Below, piece after piece: positions 1-8,600 of a DNA stretch of 60,519 bases. Source of the stretch: Kiritimatiellia bacterium (GTDB taxonomy: Bacteria; Verrucomicrobiota; Kiritimatiellia; RFP12; UBA1067); NCBI GenBank assembly GCA_027858965.1, contig JAQIBS010000008.1, positions 1-60,519 of the forward strand, read 5' to 3'. The position numbers and the translations under genes are program-made. The notes beneath the pieces were generated by a model. That model worked only from the letters and a program-made list of their open reading frames with translations, ran no database searches and was not told the origin of the DNA. Positions within the stretch are counted from its first letter, which is position 1; every line of letters begins with the position of its first letter.

Positions 1-50
1 TGTTGGGCGGTGAGCAAAAGTGGAATTCTCGGGCGAGCAAAAGTGGAAGG
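1..50. repeat. Left terminal inverted repeat with two internal motif copies
   Basis: Motif copies lie at 5-25 (with an extra GT) and at 31-50. They match, in inverse orientation, the copies at 1793-1810 and 1815-1834 at the other end of the element. Confidence 0.7.
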
Positions 51-406
51 TCCGTTTCATATGCGAGCTCAGGCACGAGAGAGACACCGTCGAGTCTCAT
101 CCGCACTTCGAATCGAGCTTCTCTACACATAAAACGGATTCTCAAGGAAATTTGGGTTATTCGAAGAATTTTGTGGGCAGTTACGCTGTTGTCTTTAATG
201 TTTGCTACGCAATTTGCTTTGAATGGCTGTGCTACTAACGCATTTTATATACAAGCAAAGTGCATCCTGGTCTATGTTTGCGGTATCGCAATCGGTATCG
301 GTATCGGTATCGAAAAACAGAACCAACGATTGCTTTGATCAATAGCGATTACGATAGCGATGAACTACCGACAGAAAACTACGGAGAACCGAAACCTGGC
401 TCCATT
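50..406. other. Non-coding left arm of the insertion sequence with a GGTATC tandem repeat
   Basis: About 350 bases between the left end and the transposase stop codon contain no convincing gene. In IS21-type elements this is where the helper gene istB would lie, but nothing with a Walker motif is seen. Around 280-313 there is a short hexamer tandem repeat (CGGTAT)n, followed by related GCGATTACGATAGCGAT steps. Confidence 0.5.
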
Positions 407-1606
407 TCAGAACTGGTAGCGTGCCAGTACCCGTGGCACGACTGGATTTGTCGGATCCGGTTGGGTCTCCAGAACGTAGAAACCTCTCTCAACAGACCTA
501 ACTGCCAGCCAGACTCTTTTTCTGAGTGTCTGGGCGATCTTCCATTTCCTTCCCATGAAATCGATTCTGCACCCGCTTTCAACACGTCTTGAAACATGCT
601 GAGAGAGAAACAGCTGTAGTACGCGTTTATCGGGTGTATTTCTCATACAATTTCTGCCCGCTGCAATCAGCACCCGGACACGTTCGTCCGGGACCATGCC
701 GGTTTCTTCATTCTCGTGCTTCGCGTTCCAGAAATCGCAATGAGCTGTAGTCACTGCATTTGCCCGCGTCGCGTTGTCGACACCTTCCGCGCGTAGAGTG
801 ACGACAAGGCGGTGTTGGAAGGTGCGCATAGCGCGTTCGATCTTTCCCTTAGCCTGAGGCGTGGGTGCAATCAGGTGGTTGATTCCGAAGGCACGGCTCA
901 TGCGGCCGAATTGCGTCTTGATATCCTCCCCCTCGTGCCCGAACATTGTGAAGCCGTCCGTGTAAAACGCTTCGGGAATTCCGTACCTGAGAAACGACTC
1001 TTCGAGCATGGCAAAATGTTCGGGGATCGTCTCTCGTTCGCAGACACGGCTGGCCATAACCTTCCGCGTCGCGTCGTCGAGCGAGAGGATGATGTGTTGA
1101 TAGTCCTCCTTCGCGCCCCATATATGACGCGGCGTTGAATCATGCTGGTAGAGTTCGCCGTACGCTGCGCGTTCCCATCGCCTCAACCGACTCGGTGCCG
1201 GTGTCTTCTCGATCGGGAACACGCTGCGCATAAGCGGCATAATGTTTTTCTCGCACCATTTCCGCACGTTAGAACGATCCCGCTTAAACGTAAATTTACG
1301 TTCAAGTTCGTCAGCGTACAGTGCAAAGTTAGGACCGTCGTCCTTAGAGGCGTCGATCATGACCTTCATATGTTCGACGCATTCCGGAGGCCATTCCTGT
1401 GTATGATCCCCTCCTGAAACACCAAGGAAGTCATTAGACTTCTTTGATGCCAGCCACTTCGTGCGGAGATTGTACACCTGGGACTTTCCAATGTTGAGTA
1501 TCTCCTGAGCTTCCGCTAGTGATACTTTGCCGTCGTTGAAACGGCGTATGATACGTTCAGTAGCCTCTGTCCCGAGGCGATTCTTGAGCTGTTGTTGTTT
1601 CATCAT
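407..1606 (-). CDS. DDE (rve-type) transposase
   Basis: A 399-residue transposase. Residues 1-55 form a helix-turn-helix region (an 'SLAEAQEILNIGKSQVYNLR' stretch typical of DNA-recognition domains), followed by a second DNA-binding region and an integrase-like core. The likely catalytic triad is D156 (QHDSTPRHIW), D217 (FYTDGF) and E257 (KGKIERAM), the DDE pattern of rve transposases. The C-terminal third is basic. It is the only protein gene of the insertion sequence and appears intact. The start at 1606 is followed by a second Met codon; there is no clear ribosome-binding site, and a 15-bp palindrome covers the start region. The iterated ends look IS21-like, but the protein is shorter than IstA and lacks IstB, so the family is not settled. 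Confidence 0.85.
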   Translation of the reverse strand: MMKQQQLKNRLGTEATERIIRRFNDGKVSLAEAQEILNIGKSQVYNLRTKWLASKKSNDFLGVSGGDHTQEWPPECVEHMKVMIDASKDDGPNFALYADELERKFTFKRDRSNVRKWCEKNIMPLMRSVFPIEKTPAPSRLRRWERAAYGELYQHDSTPRHIWGAKEDYQHIILSLDDATRKVMASRVCERETIPEHFAMLEESFLRYGIPEAFYTDGFTMFGHEGEDIKTQFGRMSRAFGINHLIAPTPQAKGKIERAMRTFQHRLVVTLRAEGVDNATRANAVTTAHCDFWNAKHENEETGMVPDERVRVLIAAGRNCMRNTPDKRVLQLFLSQHVSRRVESGCRIDFMGRKWKIAQTLRKRVWLAVRSVERGFYVLETQPDPTNPVVPRVLARYQF

Positions 1607-1620
1607 GCGATATTATCGCA
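1606..1620. promoter_or_regulatory. Palindrome over the transposase start codon
   Basis: TGCGATATTATCGCA is a perfect 15-bp palindrome (7-bp arms, one central base) whose left base is part of the transposase ATG. It contains an AT-rich core that could serve as a -10 element on the minus strand. Position and symmetry suggest an autoregulatory operator; this is inference. Confidence 0.35.
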
Positions 1621-1635
1621 TTAAAATTATTTTAG

Positions 1636-1718
1636 AAAGAGGGGCCTCGCGCTCTGTCGGCTTCGGCGCTTAGCGCCGCCCCTTCGGGGACAGCCGACAG
1701 AGCGCGAGGCCCCTCTTT
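1636..1718. terminator. 27-bp perfect hairpin upstream of the transposase
   Basis: The arms at 1636-1662 and 1692-1718 are exact reverse complements over 27 bases, GC-rich, and flanked by A and T runs. The 29-base loop holds a further small hairpin (GGCGCTTAGCGCC). It lies inside the element, upstream of the transposase and just inside the right end. Insertion sequences often use such structures to block transcription entering from the host, so it may act as a bidirectional terminator. Confidence 0.6.
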
Positions 1719-1792
1719 TTCCTCCGAGCGAGCAAAACTGGACAACTTTTCGTCAAACCCCAATAAAAGCAAGGTCTGCACATCATTGTGCA

Positions 1793-1841
1793 TTCCACTT
1801 TTGCTCGCCCCAAACCTTCCACTTTTGCTCGCCCGGCAACA
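1793..1841. repeat. Right terminal inverted repeat with two internal motif copies
   Basis: Two copies of TTCCACTTTTGCTCGCC lie at 1793-1810 and 1815-1834, followed by GGCAACA ending at 1841, which mirrors the TGTTG at position 1. This fixes the right end of the insertion sequence. Confidence 0.7.
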
Positions 1842-2247
1842 CCCTTTTTTTAATTTAATCAGTATAGTATTACAAGATTATATAGATAAATAGCCTGTCA
1901 TGACTACCGGTTTATAATTATAAAAAGACTGTTAAAACATGCGCAGCATTAACATAAAGTCGTATGGAAATACATATTTTTGAAACTTTAGATTAAATAT
2001 GGACTATTTATAGTCATATATCTTTATACTTTAAAGCAATACTAAGGAATTACCTAAAATCAAGAATGCCTGATGATACATGTCAAAAAAAAAATTATTT
2101 TCTTAGAACGCTCAGGGCATCCATTTTAGTAAATGGCAAAGATACATAGGGCTTCCTATTATATTTTCCATGAATAATTGAGTGAATTTTCAGCTTCAAG
2201 AAAGTACTGATTGTTTGAAGCCTTATAGATCTTACAGAACACATCTT
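1842..2247. other. AT-rich intergenic stretch, no gene seen
   Basis: About 400 bases between the insertion sequence and the DUF362 gene. It is notably AT-rich and has no open frame of coding character, no tRNA-like fold and no strong terminator. Confidence 0.5.
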
Positions 2248-2253
2248 TATGCG

Positions 2254-2288
2254 TGGATACTTCAGCATTTTCCGCTACAATAGACGCA
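2254..2288 (+). promoter_or_regulatory. Putative promoter giving a leaderless DUF362 mRNA
   Basis: TACAAT at 2276-2281 matches a -10 box and ends 6 bases before the ATG at 2288, so transcription would begin at or next to the start codon. The -35 candidate (TGGATA, 2254-2259) is weak. No Shine-Dalgarno sequence precedes the ATG, which fits a leaderless transcript. Confidence 0.4.
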
Positions 2289-3397
2289 TGAATGAAGTTT
2301 TGATGGTTACGTGTGATGATTACGGAAATGCTCTGGAAACAGCGATTGAGCGGGTATTTAATGAGGCGGAGTGGCTTTCGGAGAAAACTCTTTCAGGCAA
2401 GAAGGTTCTGATCAAACCCAATATGCTAACTGACCGGTTGCCTGAACAGGCAGTGACTACCCACCCTGAAGTTTTACGACAGGTGATCCGCAATCTAAGA
2501 AAGTGCGGAGCGGATATCACGGTTGGCGACAGTCCCGCCAGCGCAGCAAATCTAAAAGCGGTCTGGGAGAAAACCGGGCTTGAGCAGGTCTGCCGGGAAG
2601 AGGAGGTCAACCTTATCTCTTTTGAACAGGCGGGCACAGAGATCATTCATAAAGATGGATATGAGATAGCCATTGCCAAACCAGCTCTGGAAACAGATCT
2701 GATTATCAGTCTACCCAAGGTGAAAAGTCACTCTCTGACGGTACTGACGGCTGCGGTGAAAAACCTCTATGGAGTTATACCCGGCTATACCAAGACCACC
2801 CTGCACCGCAATCATCCCAAGGTCAATGACTTTGGAATTCTTGTTAAAACCATTCATGATTGCCTGCCACCGGTCTGGAGCATAGCGGATGGCGTTATTG
2901 GAATGGAGGGACAAGGCCCCGCCAACGGAACCCCAGTTAAACTCGGGTTTATCGCGGCATCCCGCAATCCCTTTGCAATGGATATTGCCATCTGTCATAC
3001 ACTCAGAATATTGCCGGAGCAGGTCCCCTATCTAACCGACGCTGGTATTAAGAAGAATCAACCTCACGTTGCTGGAGATGTTATTAAGGTTGATAGCTTT
3101 AAGATTCCAGCCGGCGCACATCTGCTGAACCTGGTCCCGACCTCGCTGATCAAGGTTGCCATGGGGCTAGTCTGGGTGCGCCCTGTATTCTCAAAGGAGA
3201 AATGCATTAAATGCGGATTGTGTGTTAAGGCCTGTCCGGTTGAAGCACTGACTATTAACAAGGAGGTCAAAGCACCGCTACTCAATAAAAAGACATGCAT
3301 CACCTGCAGCTGCTGCCACGAGGTCTGTCCTGAAGATGCAATTCGGATGAAGCAGTCACCACTGCTCAAGATGGTGGGGGCGTTTAAAGGGCTCTGA
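2288..3397 (+). CDS. DUF362 domain protein with two C-terminal [4Fe-4S] motifs
   Basis: A 369-residue protein of the DUF362 family, whose members are uncharacterised iron-sulfur proteins common in anaerobes. The N-terminal and middle part carries the family's typical stretches (KVLIKPNM, GDSPASAA, ISLPKVKSH, DGVIGMEGQGP). The C-terminus has two ferredoxin-type cysteine clusters, CIKCGLCVKACP and CITCSCCHEVCP, for two [4Fe-4S] clusters. I chose the ATG at 2288 rather than the in-frame ATG at 2249 because the protein then begins directly with the conserved domain and a -10-like box lies in between. It stands alone, with hairpin-rich non-coding DNA after it. A role in anaerobic electron transfer is plausible, but the substrate is unknown. 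Confidence 0.85.
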   Translation: MNEVLMVTCDDYGNALETAIERVFNEAEWLSEKTLSGKKVLIKPNMLTDRLPEQAVTTHPEVLRQVIRNLRKCGADITVGDSPASAANLKAVWEKTGLEQVCREEEVNLISFEQAGTEIIHKDGYEIAIAKPALETDLIISLPKVKSHSLTVLTAAVKNLYGVIPGYTKTTLHRNHPKVNDFGILVKTIHDCLPPVWSIADGVIGMEGQGPANGTPVKLGFIAASRNPFAMDIAICHTLRILPEQVPYLTDAGIKKNQPHVAGDVIKVDSFKIPAGAHLLNLVPTSLIKVAMGLVWVRPVFSKEKCIKCGLCVKACPVEALTINKEVKAPLLNKKTCITCSCCHEVCPEDAIRMKQSPLLKMVGAFKGL

Positions 3398-3676
3398 TTC
3401 GGCGCACCGAATCAGGAAGTTCCGTTGCACGGAACAGCTTTTATGGAGGGCCGATTTATAAGCAGGCTAGCGCCTGAGTTGGATGGTATTAGCCGCTTAT
3501 ATGGCTAGAAGAACAATTAATTGTTCTTTCCAAGAAGTTGTCTATTGAGCGGTATCTAAAGTAGGTCCGGTTTCCAACCGGACATGTCCGATTGGAAATC
3601 GGACCTACATTGCTAACGCGCCAAAGGCGCTACCTCTTAAACTCGCGCACTCTCGCATTTTAGCACTCTCGCACTA
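3396..3676. repeat. Cluster of short palindromic intergenic repeats
   Basis: This gene-free stretch is packed with symmetrical elements. GATTCGGCGCACCGAATC lies at 3396-3413 and overlaps the DUF362 stop. GTTCCG/CGGAAC form a hairpin at 3419-3435. A 20-bp perfect palindrome AAGAACAATTAATTGTTCTT is at 3509-3528. A near-perfect ~23-bp-arm hairpin at 3564-3611 uses AGGTCCG(G/A)TTTCCAA-type arms. Direct repeats of GCACTCTCGCA-like sequence lie around 3645-3676. They look like dispersed repeat families rather than a gene. Confidence 0.7.
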
Positions 3677-3683
3677 ACTTGTT

Positions 3684-4478
3684 TTATTTCAGTTGTAGTC
3701 GGTCGAGGCGCAGGCGGTCGCGTTTATCGAAAAGGCGTTTTGATGCCATTGTCACTGTGACCAGACAGCCAGCGGCGCAGCCGGTGCCGATAAGATACAT
3801 GATCATCATCTGATATCGGGCAGCAACCTGTGGGTCGTTACCGGCCAGGATCTGACCTGTCATCATGCCGGGGAGGCTGACAACTCCGCACACGGCAAGT
3901 GCATTCATTATGGGTGTCAGAGCATTACGAAGGCAGTCGCGTTTGATATCCTTAACGGCATCCTGCGCTGGTTCACCTAAAGCAAGACGACTCTCAATAA
4001 CCGCCCGCTGCTGCCAGACGCCTGTGGTAAGGGTGTTGAGGCCTAAAGAGATCCCATTCATTGTATTGCCTAGAATCATACCCAGCAGCGGAACTGCGTA
4101 TTGCGCTTTCCACCAGGGCGAAACATCCACAACCACCATCAGTGCATAACCGGTGGACAGTACTGCGGCGGTGAGCAAACCCAACAGAGAGAGGGCAATC
4201 GACCATCCCCCGAGAAACTTGCGGATCTGACGCCGGGTAACCTCATAGGTGCCTGCACAGATCATGACCATTGAAAAACCCATTGTCCAGAGAGGATTAT
4301 CACTCTTAAAAACGGCCGTAAGAACAGCACCTACAAGCGAGAGTTGAACCAGGGTTCTCACGACACCTATCAAGAGCTGTCGACTGACTCCAAGGCGCAT
4401 ATAGCCCAATATAGCGATAAGCACCAGAAAGGGCAGTGCAGCCAGGAGGATATCCATCCATGAAAGATTGACTATCAT
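3684..4478 (-). CDS. fetB: FetB/UPF0014-family ABC transporter permease
   Basis: A 264-residue integral membrane protein of the UPF0014 family, whose E. coli member FetB is the membrane part of an iron exporter. About seven hydrophobic segments span the protein. Family-typical stretches are visible, such as RTLVQLSLVG near residue 40, the PLLGMILGNTMNG region near 130-145, and LPGMMTGQILAG near 205. Its start overlaps the stop of the ATPase gene by four bases (ATGA), so the two are translationally coupled and form one exporter. The length matches the family. The exported substrate in this organism is inferred only from the E. coli homologue. Confidence 0.88.
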   Translation of the reverse strand: MIVNLSWMDILLAALPFLVLIAILGYMRLGVSRQLLIGVVRTLVQLSLVGAVLTAVFKSDNPLWTMGFSMVMICAGTYEVTRRQIRKFLGGWSIALSLLGLLTAAVLSTGYALMVVVDVSPWWKAQYAVPLLGMILGNTMNGISLGLNTLTTGVWQQRAVIESRLALGEPAQDAVKDIKRDCLRNALTPIMNALAVCGVVSLPGMMTGQILAGNDPQVAARYQMMIMYLIGTGCAAGCLVTVTMASKRLFDKRDRLRLDRLQLK

Positions 4479-5092
4479 TTTACAAGCTCCTCTTTCACAA
4501 TGGTTCCACCCTGCGCCATATAGAGAATTCGGGAGCAGACACGACGTAATTGATCGATATTATGAGAGACCCATACCACCGCCAGATTTTGCTCTGACTG
4601 AAGCGCGGCTATTTTTTTCTCGGTCAGTTGCGCACGCTCGGAGTCGAGATGAGCGGTGATTTCGTCAAGAAGAAGAACAGCCGGAGAGTTTTTAAGTGCC
4701 CGTAACAAGGCCAGGCGTTGTTTTTCGCCACTGGAAAGATGGCTGACTTCAGCGGAGAGAATTTTTGGTTGGAGAGCTAGTGAGCCAAGCTCCGGCTCTC
4801 CAGGAGGCAATGGGAAATGCTCTGAAACGCGGTCACGCCACCACTGGCTCTCTGAAGGAAGAAAAGCAACCCTGCGCCGCCAGGTGGAAGCAGGCATTGA
4901 AAGAGCATCCTCATCATTAAATGAGAGAGATCCTTGATGTGGATCAAGGTCGGCGATAGACCTCAGAAGGCGTGTCTTGCCGCAACCGGATTCACCGAAT
5001 ATTCCAATACACTCTCCCGCCACGAGATTGAATGAGACGGGACCAAAGCCGCCATAGACAAGATTTTCAACTATGAGTGATTTTTCTGACAT
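4475..5092 (-). CDS. fetA: FetA-like ABC transporter ATP-binding protein
   Basis: A 205-residue ABC ATPase that pairs with the permease overlapping its 3' end. It shows the Walker A motif GESGCGKT, the ABC signature LSSGEKQRLALLRAL, the Walker B stretch AVLLLDEITAHLD and the H-loop WVSHN. The small size (about 200 residues) is normal for FetA/YbbL. I place the start at 5092 (MSEKSLIVENL) because the nucleotide-binding fold begins there; an in-frame ATG at 5149 would add a non-conserved tail. Neither start has a strong ribosome-binding site. Together with FetB it is likely an iron or heavy-metal efflux pump; the substrate is inferred from the family. Confidence 0.85.
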   Translation of the reverse strand: MSEKSLIVENLVYGGFGPVSFNLVAGECIGIFGESGCGKTRLLRSIADLDPHQGSLSFNDEDALSMPASTWRRRVAFLPSESQWWRDRVSEHFPLPPGEPELGSLALQPKILSAEVSHLSSGEKQRLALLRALKNSPAVLLLDEITAHLDSERAQLTEKKIAALQSEQNLAVVWVSHNIDQLRRVCSRILYMAQGGTIVKEELVK

Positions 5093-5237
5093 GGGTTTTA
5101 TTAGCGAATTCTCAGATAATTCTTTGTAACATTTGGCAACAGGAGCCAACTTTGTGCTTTGTTTTTTTGGCTCATAGAGCCAACTCTACATTAAGCCCGT
5201 TATGCAACTTTGTTATGTGTTTTGGCGATTCAGCGTT

Positions 5238-5282
5238 ATGGTCCGTATGGGCCGTATGAGGCGTATGAGGCGTATGTGTCTT
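5238..5282. repeat. Five tandem 9-bp repeats, consensus ATGRGSCGT
   Basis: ATGGTCCGT, ATGGGCCGT, ATGAGGCGT, ATGAGGCGT and ATGTGTCTT follow one another without spacers. A related array sits at 34046-34074 in another intergenic region. Nearby (5371-5390) AGTGACTC is repeated twice. The whole interval 5093-5433 between fetA and the gyrA stop contains no gene. Confidence 0.75.
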
Positions 5283-5433
5283 ATAAATGGCAACGGTGCA
5301 CGCCCTTCTCAGAACCGCGCACCGCCCCACTGTAAAATGCTAAACAGTGTTTGCCTATTTTTTTTGACCGAGTGACTCAGTGACTCAGTGTACTAATTAA
5401 TATACTGCACCGCACAAATTAGTATTTGCGTTA

Positions 5434-8070
5434 TTAGGCCTCATCCTTCGGTGTATCTGAATCATCAGCATCTTCGGATTCTTCTGTTGCAACAACCGGG
5501 GCTGCCTCACCCTGAGCAGCTGGATCAACGACAACAGCATCTTCAGCAGGAGCATCCGTACCTTCAGTTGCATTCGCATCTTCGGTATCAGGAACTTCGA
5601 CCTCCTCCTCAGCGGCCACTGTTGAAACAGAGACGAGGGTGTAACCTTTATCCAGTCTCACAAGACGCACGCCTTTAGCTGCGCGGCCAACCAGGCTTAT
5701 GCCATCTATAGGAGAACGAACCATCATTCCCTTGGAGGTGATCATAATAATAGACTGACCATCCTTGACGGCATGGGCAGCCACAACGAGACCATTACGT
5801 CCATCATCATCTTTGATCGCAATCATACCCTTGCCGCCGCGTTTATGCGGGGTAAAGCCGCTGAATTCCGTACGTTTACCGTAACCGTTCTCAGTTGCAA
5901 TCACAAGAGTTGCTTCATTATCCACAACATCCAGGCTACGCACCTTATCATCACCGGAGAGTCTTATACCGCGCACACCGGTGGCGGTACGGCCCATGCG
6001 ACGGACATCGGACTCATCAAAGCGCATAGCCTTACCCAGAGCGGTAATCATAAGAACATGATCACCCTCATGTGTCAGGCGCACCTCTACAAGGCGGTCG
6101 TCATCGAGAATGTTAATGGCCCGTATGCCGTTTTTATTGATATTCTTATAATCGATCAGTGCGGTTTTCTTAACGGTTCCGCGTTCAGTAGCGAACATTA
6201 CATCCACATCTTCAGCGAATGCGCGGATCGGCAGGAGCTGCGCAACTTTCTCGCCCTCCTGACACTGCAGAATATTGACAATCGGCTTACCGAATGAGGT
6301 TCGCGGTGCTTCAGGAATTCCAAATGCACGAGCCGCAAAGACACGTCCAAAGTTTGTAAAGAAGAGGAGTGTGTCATGTGTCTCAGCCACGAAGACCATT
6401 GTCAGAAAGTCCTCATCTTTGATAGATGCTCCTGCAATGCCCTTACCGCCGCGTTTCTGCTCTTTGTAGAGAGTTAAAGGAACACGCTTGATGTAGCCGC
6501 GGTGGCTGAGTGTGATTACACAAGGTTCATCAGCAATCAGATCTTCAAGGTTGACCTCGCTCTCAACCGGAACAATCTCCGAACGGCGTTTATCAGAGCG
6601 TTTACCAGTTCCATTTACATATTTTTCTTTAATTGTCGCCAAGTCCGCTTTAATGAGATCATAGATTTCAGCAGGATCGGCCAGCAGGGAAGAGAGATAG
6701 TCAATCTTTTCGCAGATCAGTTTATGCTCATTCTCCACCTTCTCGCGTTCCAGTCCGGTCAGCTGATAGAGACGCATTTCGAGAATGGCGGCAACCTGCA
6801 GATCGGAAAATTTAAAGCGTTCAACCAGACGGTCTTTGGCCTCAACACGGTTACTGGAGCCACGGATGATGGAAACGATGTCATCCATGTTATCAAGAGC
6901 GATCAGGAGTCCGTCGAGAATATGCTGACGGGCCTTGGCCTTGGCCAGCTCAAACTTTGTCCGGCGGGTAATGACCTCGAAACGGTGATCAACGTAACAG
7001 CGGAAAAACTCTTTCAGGGTCAGGCGTTTCGGACGATTTTGATCAATGGCCAGCATATTGGCGCCGAAGGTATTCTGTAGCTGGGTGTGTTTATAGAGGT
7101 TATTGAGGACAACCGGGCCCATTGCACCGCGTTTAAGTTCAATAACCACCCGGATACCAGCGCTGGAACTCTCATCACGAATATCAGAGATGCCATCAAT
7201 CAATTTATTATTAACAAGGCCGGCCATCTTCTCGATCATGTTAGCCTTATTGACCATATAAGGGATCTCTGTGATGATGATCGCCTCTTTTTTCTTATAG
7301 TCAACAATCTCGGCACAACCACGAATCACAATGGAACCGCGCCCTAATTTATACATGGCTTCAATACCGCGCTGTCCATAGATGGTGGCACCGGTCGGGA
7401 AATCAGGACCTTTGACAAACTGCATCAGATCATCAATAGTACAATCCGTATTGTCAATATAGTGGGTGATGCCATCGATGAGTTCACCGAGGTTATGGGG
7501 AGGGATGTTGGTTGCCATACCAACTGCGATACCGGTAGAACCATTCAACAGCAGATTGGGGAGACGGGAAGGAAGCACCGTCGGTTCCATGAATTCTTCA
7601 TTGTAGTTGGGTTTCCAGTCAACGGTATCCTTATCGAGATCATCCAGCATCTCATCGGTCAGGCGGTCCATTCGGACCTCAGTATAACGCATGGCTGCAG
7701 GAGGGTCGCCATCGATAGAGCCAAAGTTACCCTGTCCATCCACCAGCGGATAACGCATAGAGAAATCCTGCACCAAACGGACAATAGTGTCATACACAGC
7801 CTGGTCACCATGGGGATGGTATTTACCAATCACATCACCAACAACACGGGCGGATTTCTTATAGGGTTTATTCCAGTTATTATGCAATTCATTCATTGCA
7901 TAGAGCACTCTGCGATGCACCGGCTTCAAACCGTCACGCGCATCAGGAAGAGCACGGCCGATGATAACACTCATCGAATAATCGATATATGAGGCACTCA
8001 TCTCGTCCTCGATATTGATATAGCTCAAGCCCTTTTCCACAACTTCTTCTGATTGAACATCGTCACTCAT
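5434..8070 (-). CDS. gyrA: DNA gyrase subunit A
   Basis: An 878-residue type IIA topoisomerase subunit that cuts and rejoins DNA with GyrB to introduce negative supercoils. The breakage-reunion domain starts near residue 25 ([20 protein letters not shown]). The catalytic tyrosine is Y129 in AMRYTEVR. The C-terminal beta-pinwheel begins around residue 520 and carries a GyrA-box variant, QKRGGKG, which marks a gyrase rather than topoisomerase IV. Position 90, equivalent to E. coli Ser83 in the quinolone-resistance region ([10 protein letters not shown]), is Gln. The last ~60 residues are an acidic, low-complexity tail rich in E, D, A and T. A ribosome-binding site (TTGGAG) precedes the ATG. No gyrB is in the window. 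Confidence 0.97.
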   Translation of the reverse strand: MSDDVQSEEVVEKGLSYINIEDEMSASYIDYSMSVIIGRALPDARDGLKPVHRRVLYAMNELHNNWNKPYKKSARVVGDVIGKYHPHGDQAVYDTIVRLVQDFSMRYPLVDGQGNFGSIDGDPPAAMRYTEVRMDRLTDEMLDDLDKDTVDWKPNYNEEFMEPTVLPSRLPNLLLNGSTGIAVGMATNIPPHNLGELIDGITHYIDNTDCTIDDLMQFVKGPDFPTGATIYGQRGIEAMYKLGRGSIVIRGCAEIVDYKKKEAIIITEIPYMVNKANMIEKMAGLVNNKLIDGISDIRDESSSAGIRVVIELKRGAMGPVVLNNLYKHTQLQNTFGANMLAIDQNRPKRLTLKEFFRCYVDHRFEVITRRTKFELAKAKARQHILDGLLIALDNMDDIVSIIRGSSNRVEAKDRLVERFKFSDLQVAAILEMRLYQLTGLEREKVENEHKLICEKIDYLSSLLADPAEIYDLIKADLATIKEKYVNGTGKRSDKRRSEIVPVESEVNLEDLIADEPCVITLSHRGYIKRVPLTLYKEQKRGGKGIAGASIKDEDFLTMVFVAETHDTLLFFTNFGRVFAARAFGIPEAPRTSFGKPIVNILQCQEGEKVAQLLPIRAFAEDVDVMFATERGTVKKTALIDYKNINKNGIRAINILDDDRLVEVRLTHEGDHVLMITALGKAMRFDESDVRRMGRTATGVRGIRLSGDDKVRSLDVVDNEATLVIATENGYGKRTEFSGFTPHKRGGKGMIAIKDDDGRNGLVVAAHAVKDGQSIIMITSKGMMVRSPIDGISLVGRAAKGVRLVRLDKGYTLVSVSTVAAEEEVEVPDTEDANATEGTDAPAEDAVVVDPAAQGEAAPVVATEESEDADDSDTPKDEA

Positions 8071-8227
8071 TATAACTCCAATTTTTACGCAAAAACTTAT
8101 TTATAAGAGTATCATATAATGGAGTGTTCAGCCAGCTCCAAAGACGGTTTTTTGCGCATAAAACATAAAAATATTAAAAATAACAATGGATGAGGATAGA
8201 CGCGATTAACACAAAAGAATATAATAA

Positions 8228-8346
8228 GGCTAAACTAGCGGTGCCGGAACCAAACTGAGCCTATATGATATGCAAATGTTTTCTCTCTTATTGAACAGTT
8301 GTGTGATATGCATCGCTGGTTTAGTCAACAACGCTTCGCGTTGCAT
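8228..8346. repeat. Structured repeat A, left flank of the three-gene operon
   Basis: An approximately 120-bp element related to the one at 12319-12441 and in the same orientation. Outer arms CTAAACTAG (8230-8238) and CTGGTTTAG (8316-8324) pair over 9 bp with one G-T pair. The interior shares ACCAAACT, TGATATGCAAAT, TTTTCTC, ATTGAACAGTT and ATATGCATC with copy B. Both copies end with a second hairpin, CAACGCTTCGCGTTG, followed by CATAG. Confidence 0.7.
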
Positions 8347-8600
8347 AGAAGAAGAGTTTTGATTACGACCACCGAAGATAGAGGCTAGCGCGAAACGACT
8401 ATTGCCTTGGATATTGGGAGTTCCTTGTTGGATATTGGATATTCAACCTTTTATGCGACAATGATTTATAAAAACAGCCATCTTAATTTCTTGTTTTTTA
8501 TAACAGGAGTTGATTTTATAGCTACTAAAGTTGCTTTCAGCCGCCTGCCTGTGCGTTGCACGCAGACAAGGCAACTATATCAAGCAAACGATGACAAAAC
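8347..8600. other. Intergenic region with GGATATTG microrepeats, no gene supported
   Basis: Contains GGATATTGGGAGTTCC and TTGGATATTGGATATTC within 8409-8441, a common kind of degenerate intergenic repeat. An open frame at 8407-8604 has no coding character and no ribosome-binding site. The promoter of the downstream operon should lie here but I cannot fix it. Confidence 0.4.

Larger units (their letters stand above)
1..1841 (-). mobile_element. Single-transposase insertion sequence with iterated IS21-like ends
   Basis: The left edge starts TGTTGGGCGGTGAGCAAAAG and the right edge, read on the other strand, starts TGTTGCCGGGCGAGCAAAAG, so the two ends form imperfect terminal inverted repeats. 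Each end carries a second copy of the subterminal motif GGCGAGCAAAAGTGGAA, and a diverged copy (GCGAGCAAAACTGGACAAC) lies near 1728-1746. Iterated end motifs of the form AAAGTGGA/AACTGGA are known from IS21-family elements and presumably bind transposase. Between the ends there is one transposase gene and no IstB-like ATPase gene. The left boundary coincides with the window start, so a target duplication cannot be checked. Confidence 0.75.

Noticed and set aside
279..313. CRISPR-like array
   Set aside because: The GGTATC repeat is a simple hexamer without spacers and no cas gene is nearby. No CRISPR array was seen anywhere in the window.
3..592. Small plus-strand frames in the left arm of the insertion sequence
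   Set aside because: They run across the terminal repeats or antisense to the transposase and contain no family signature.
5773..6297. Long open frame on the plus strand inside gyrA
   Set aside because: It is antisense to a fully conserved gyrA coding region and has no recognisable domain; other plus-strand frames across 5773-7992 are of the same kind.
8228..8346. Integron attC site
   Set aside because: The outer stem and cassette-like placement are suggestive, but the consensus attC boxes (RYYYAAC and GTTRRRY) are not matched in both copies, and no integron integrase is in the window. I keep it only as a structured repeat.
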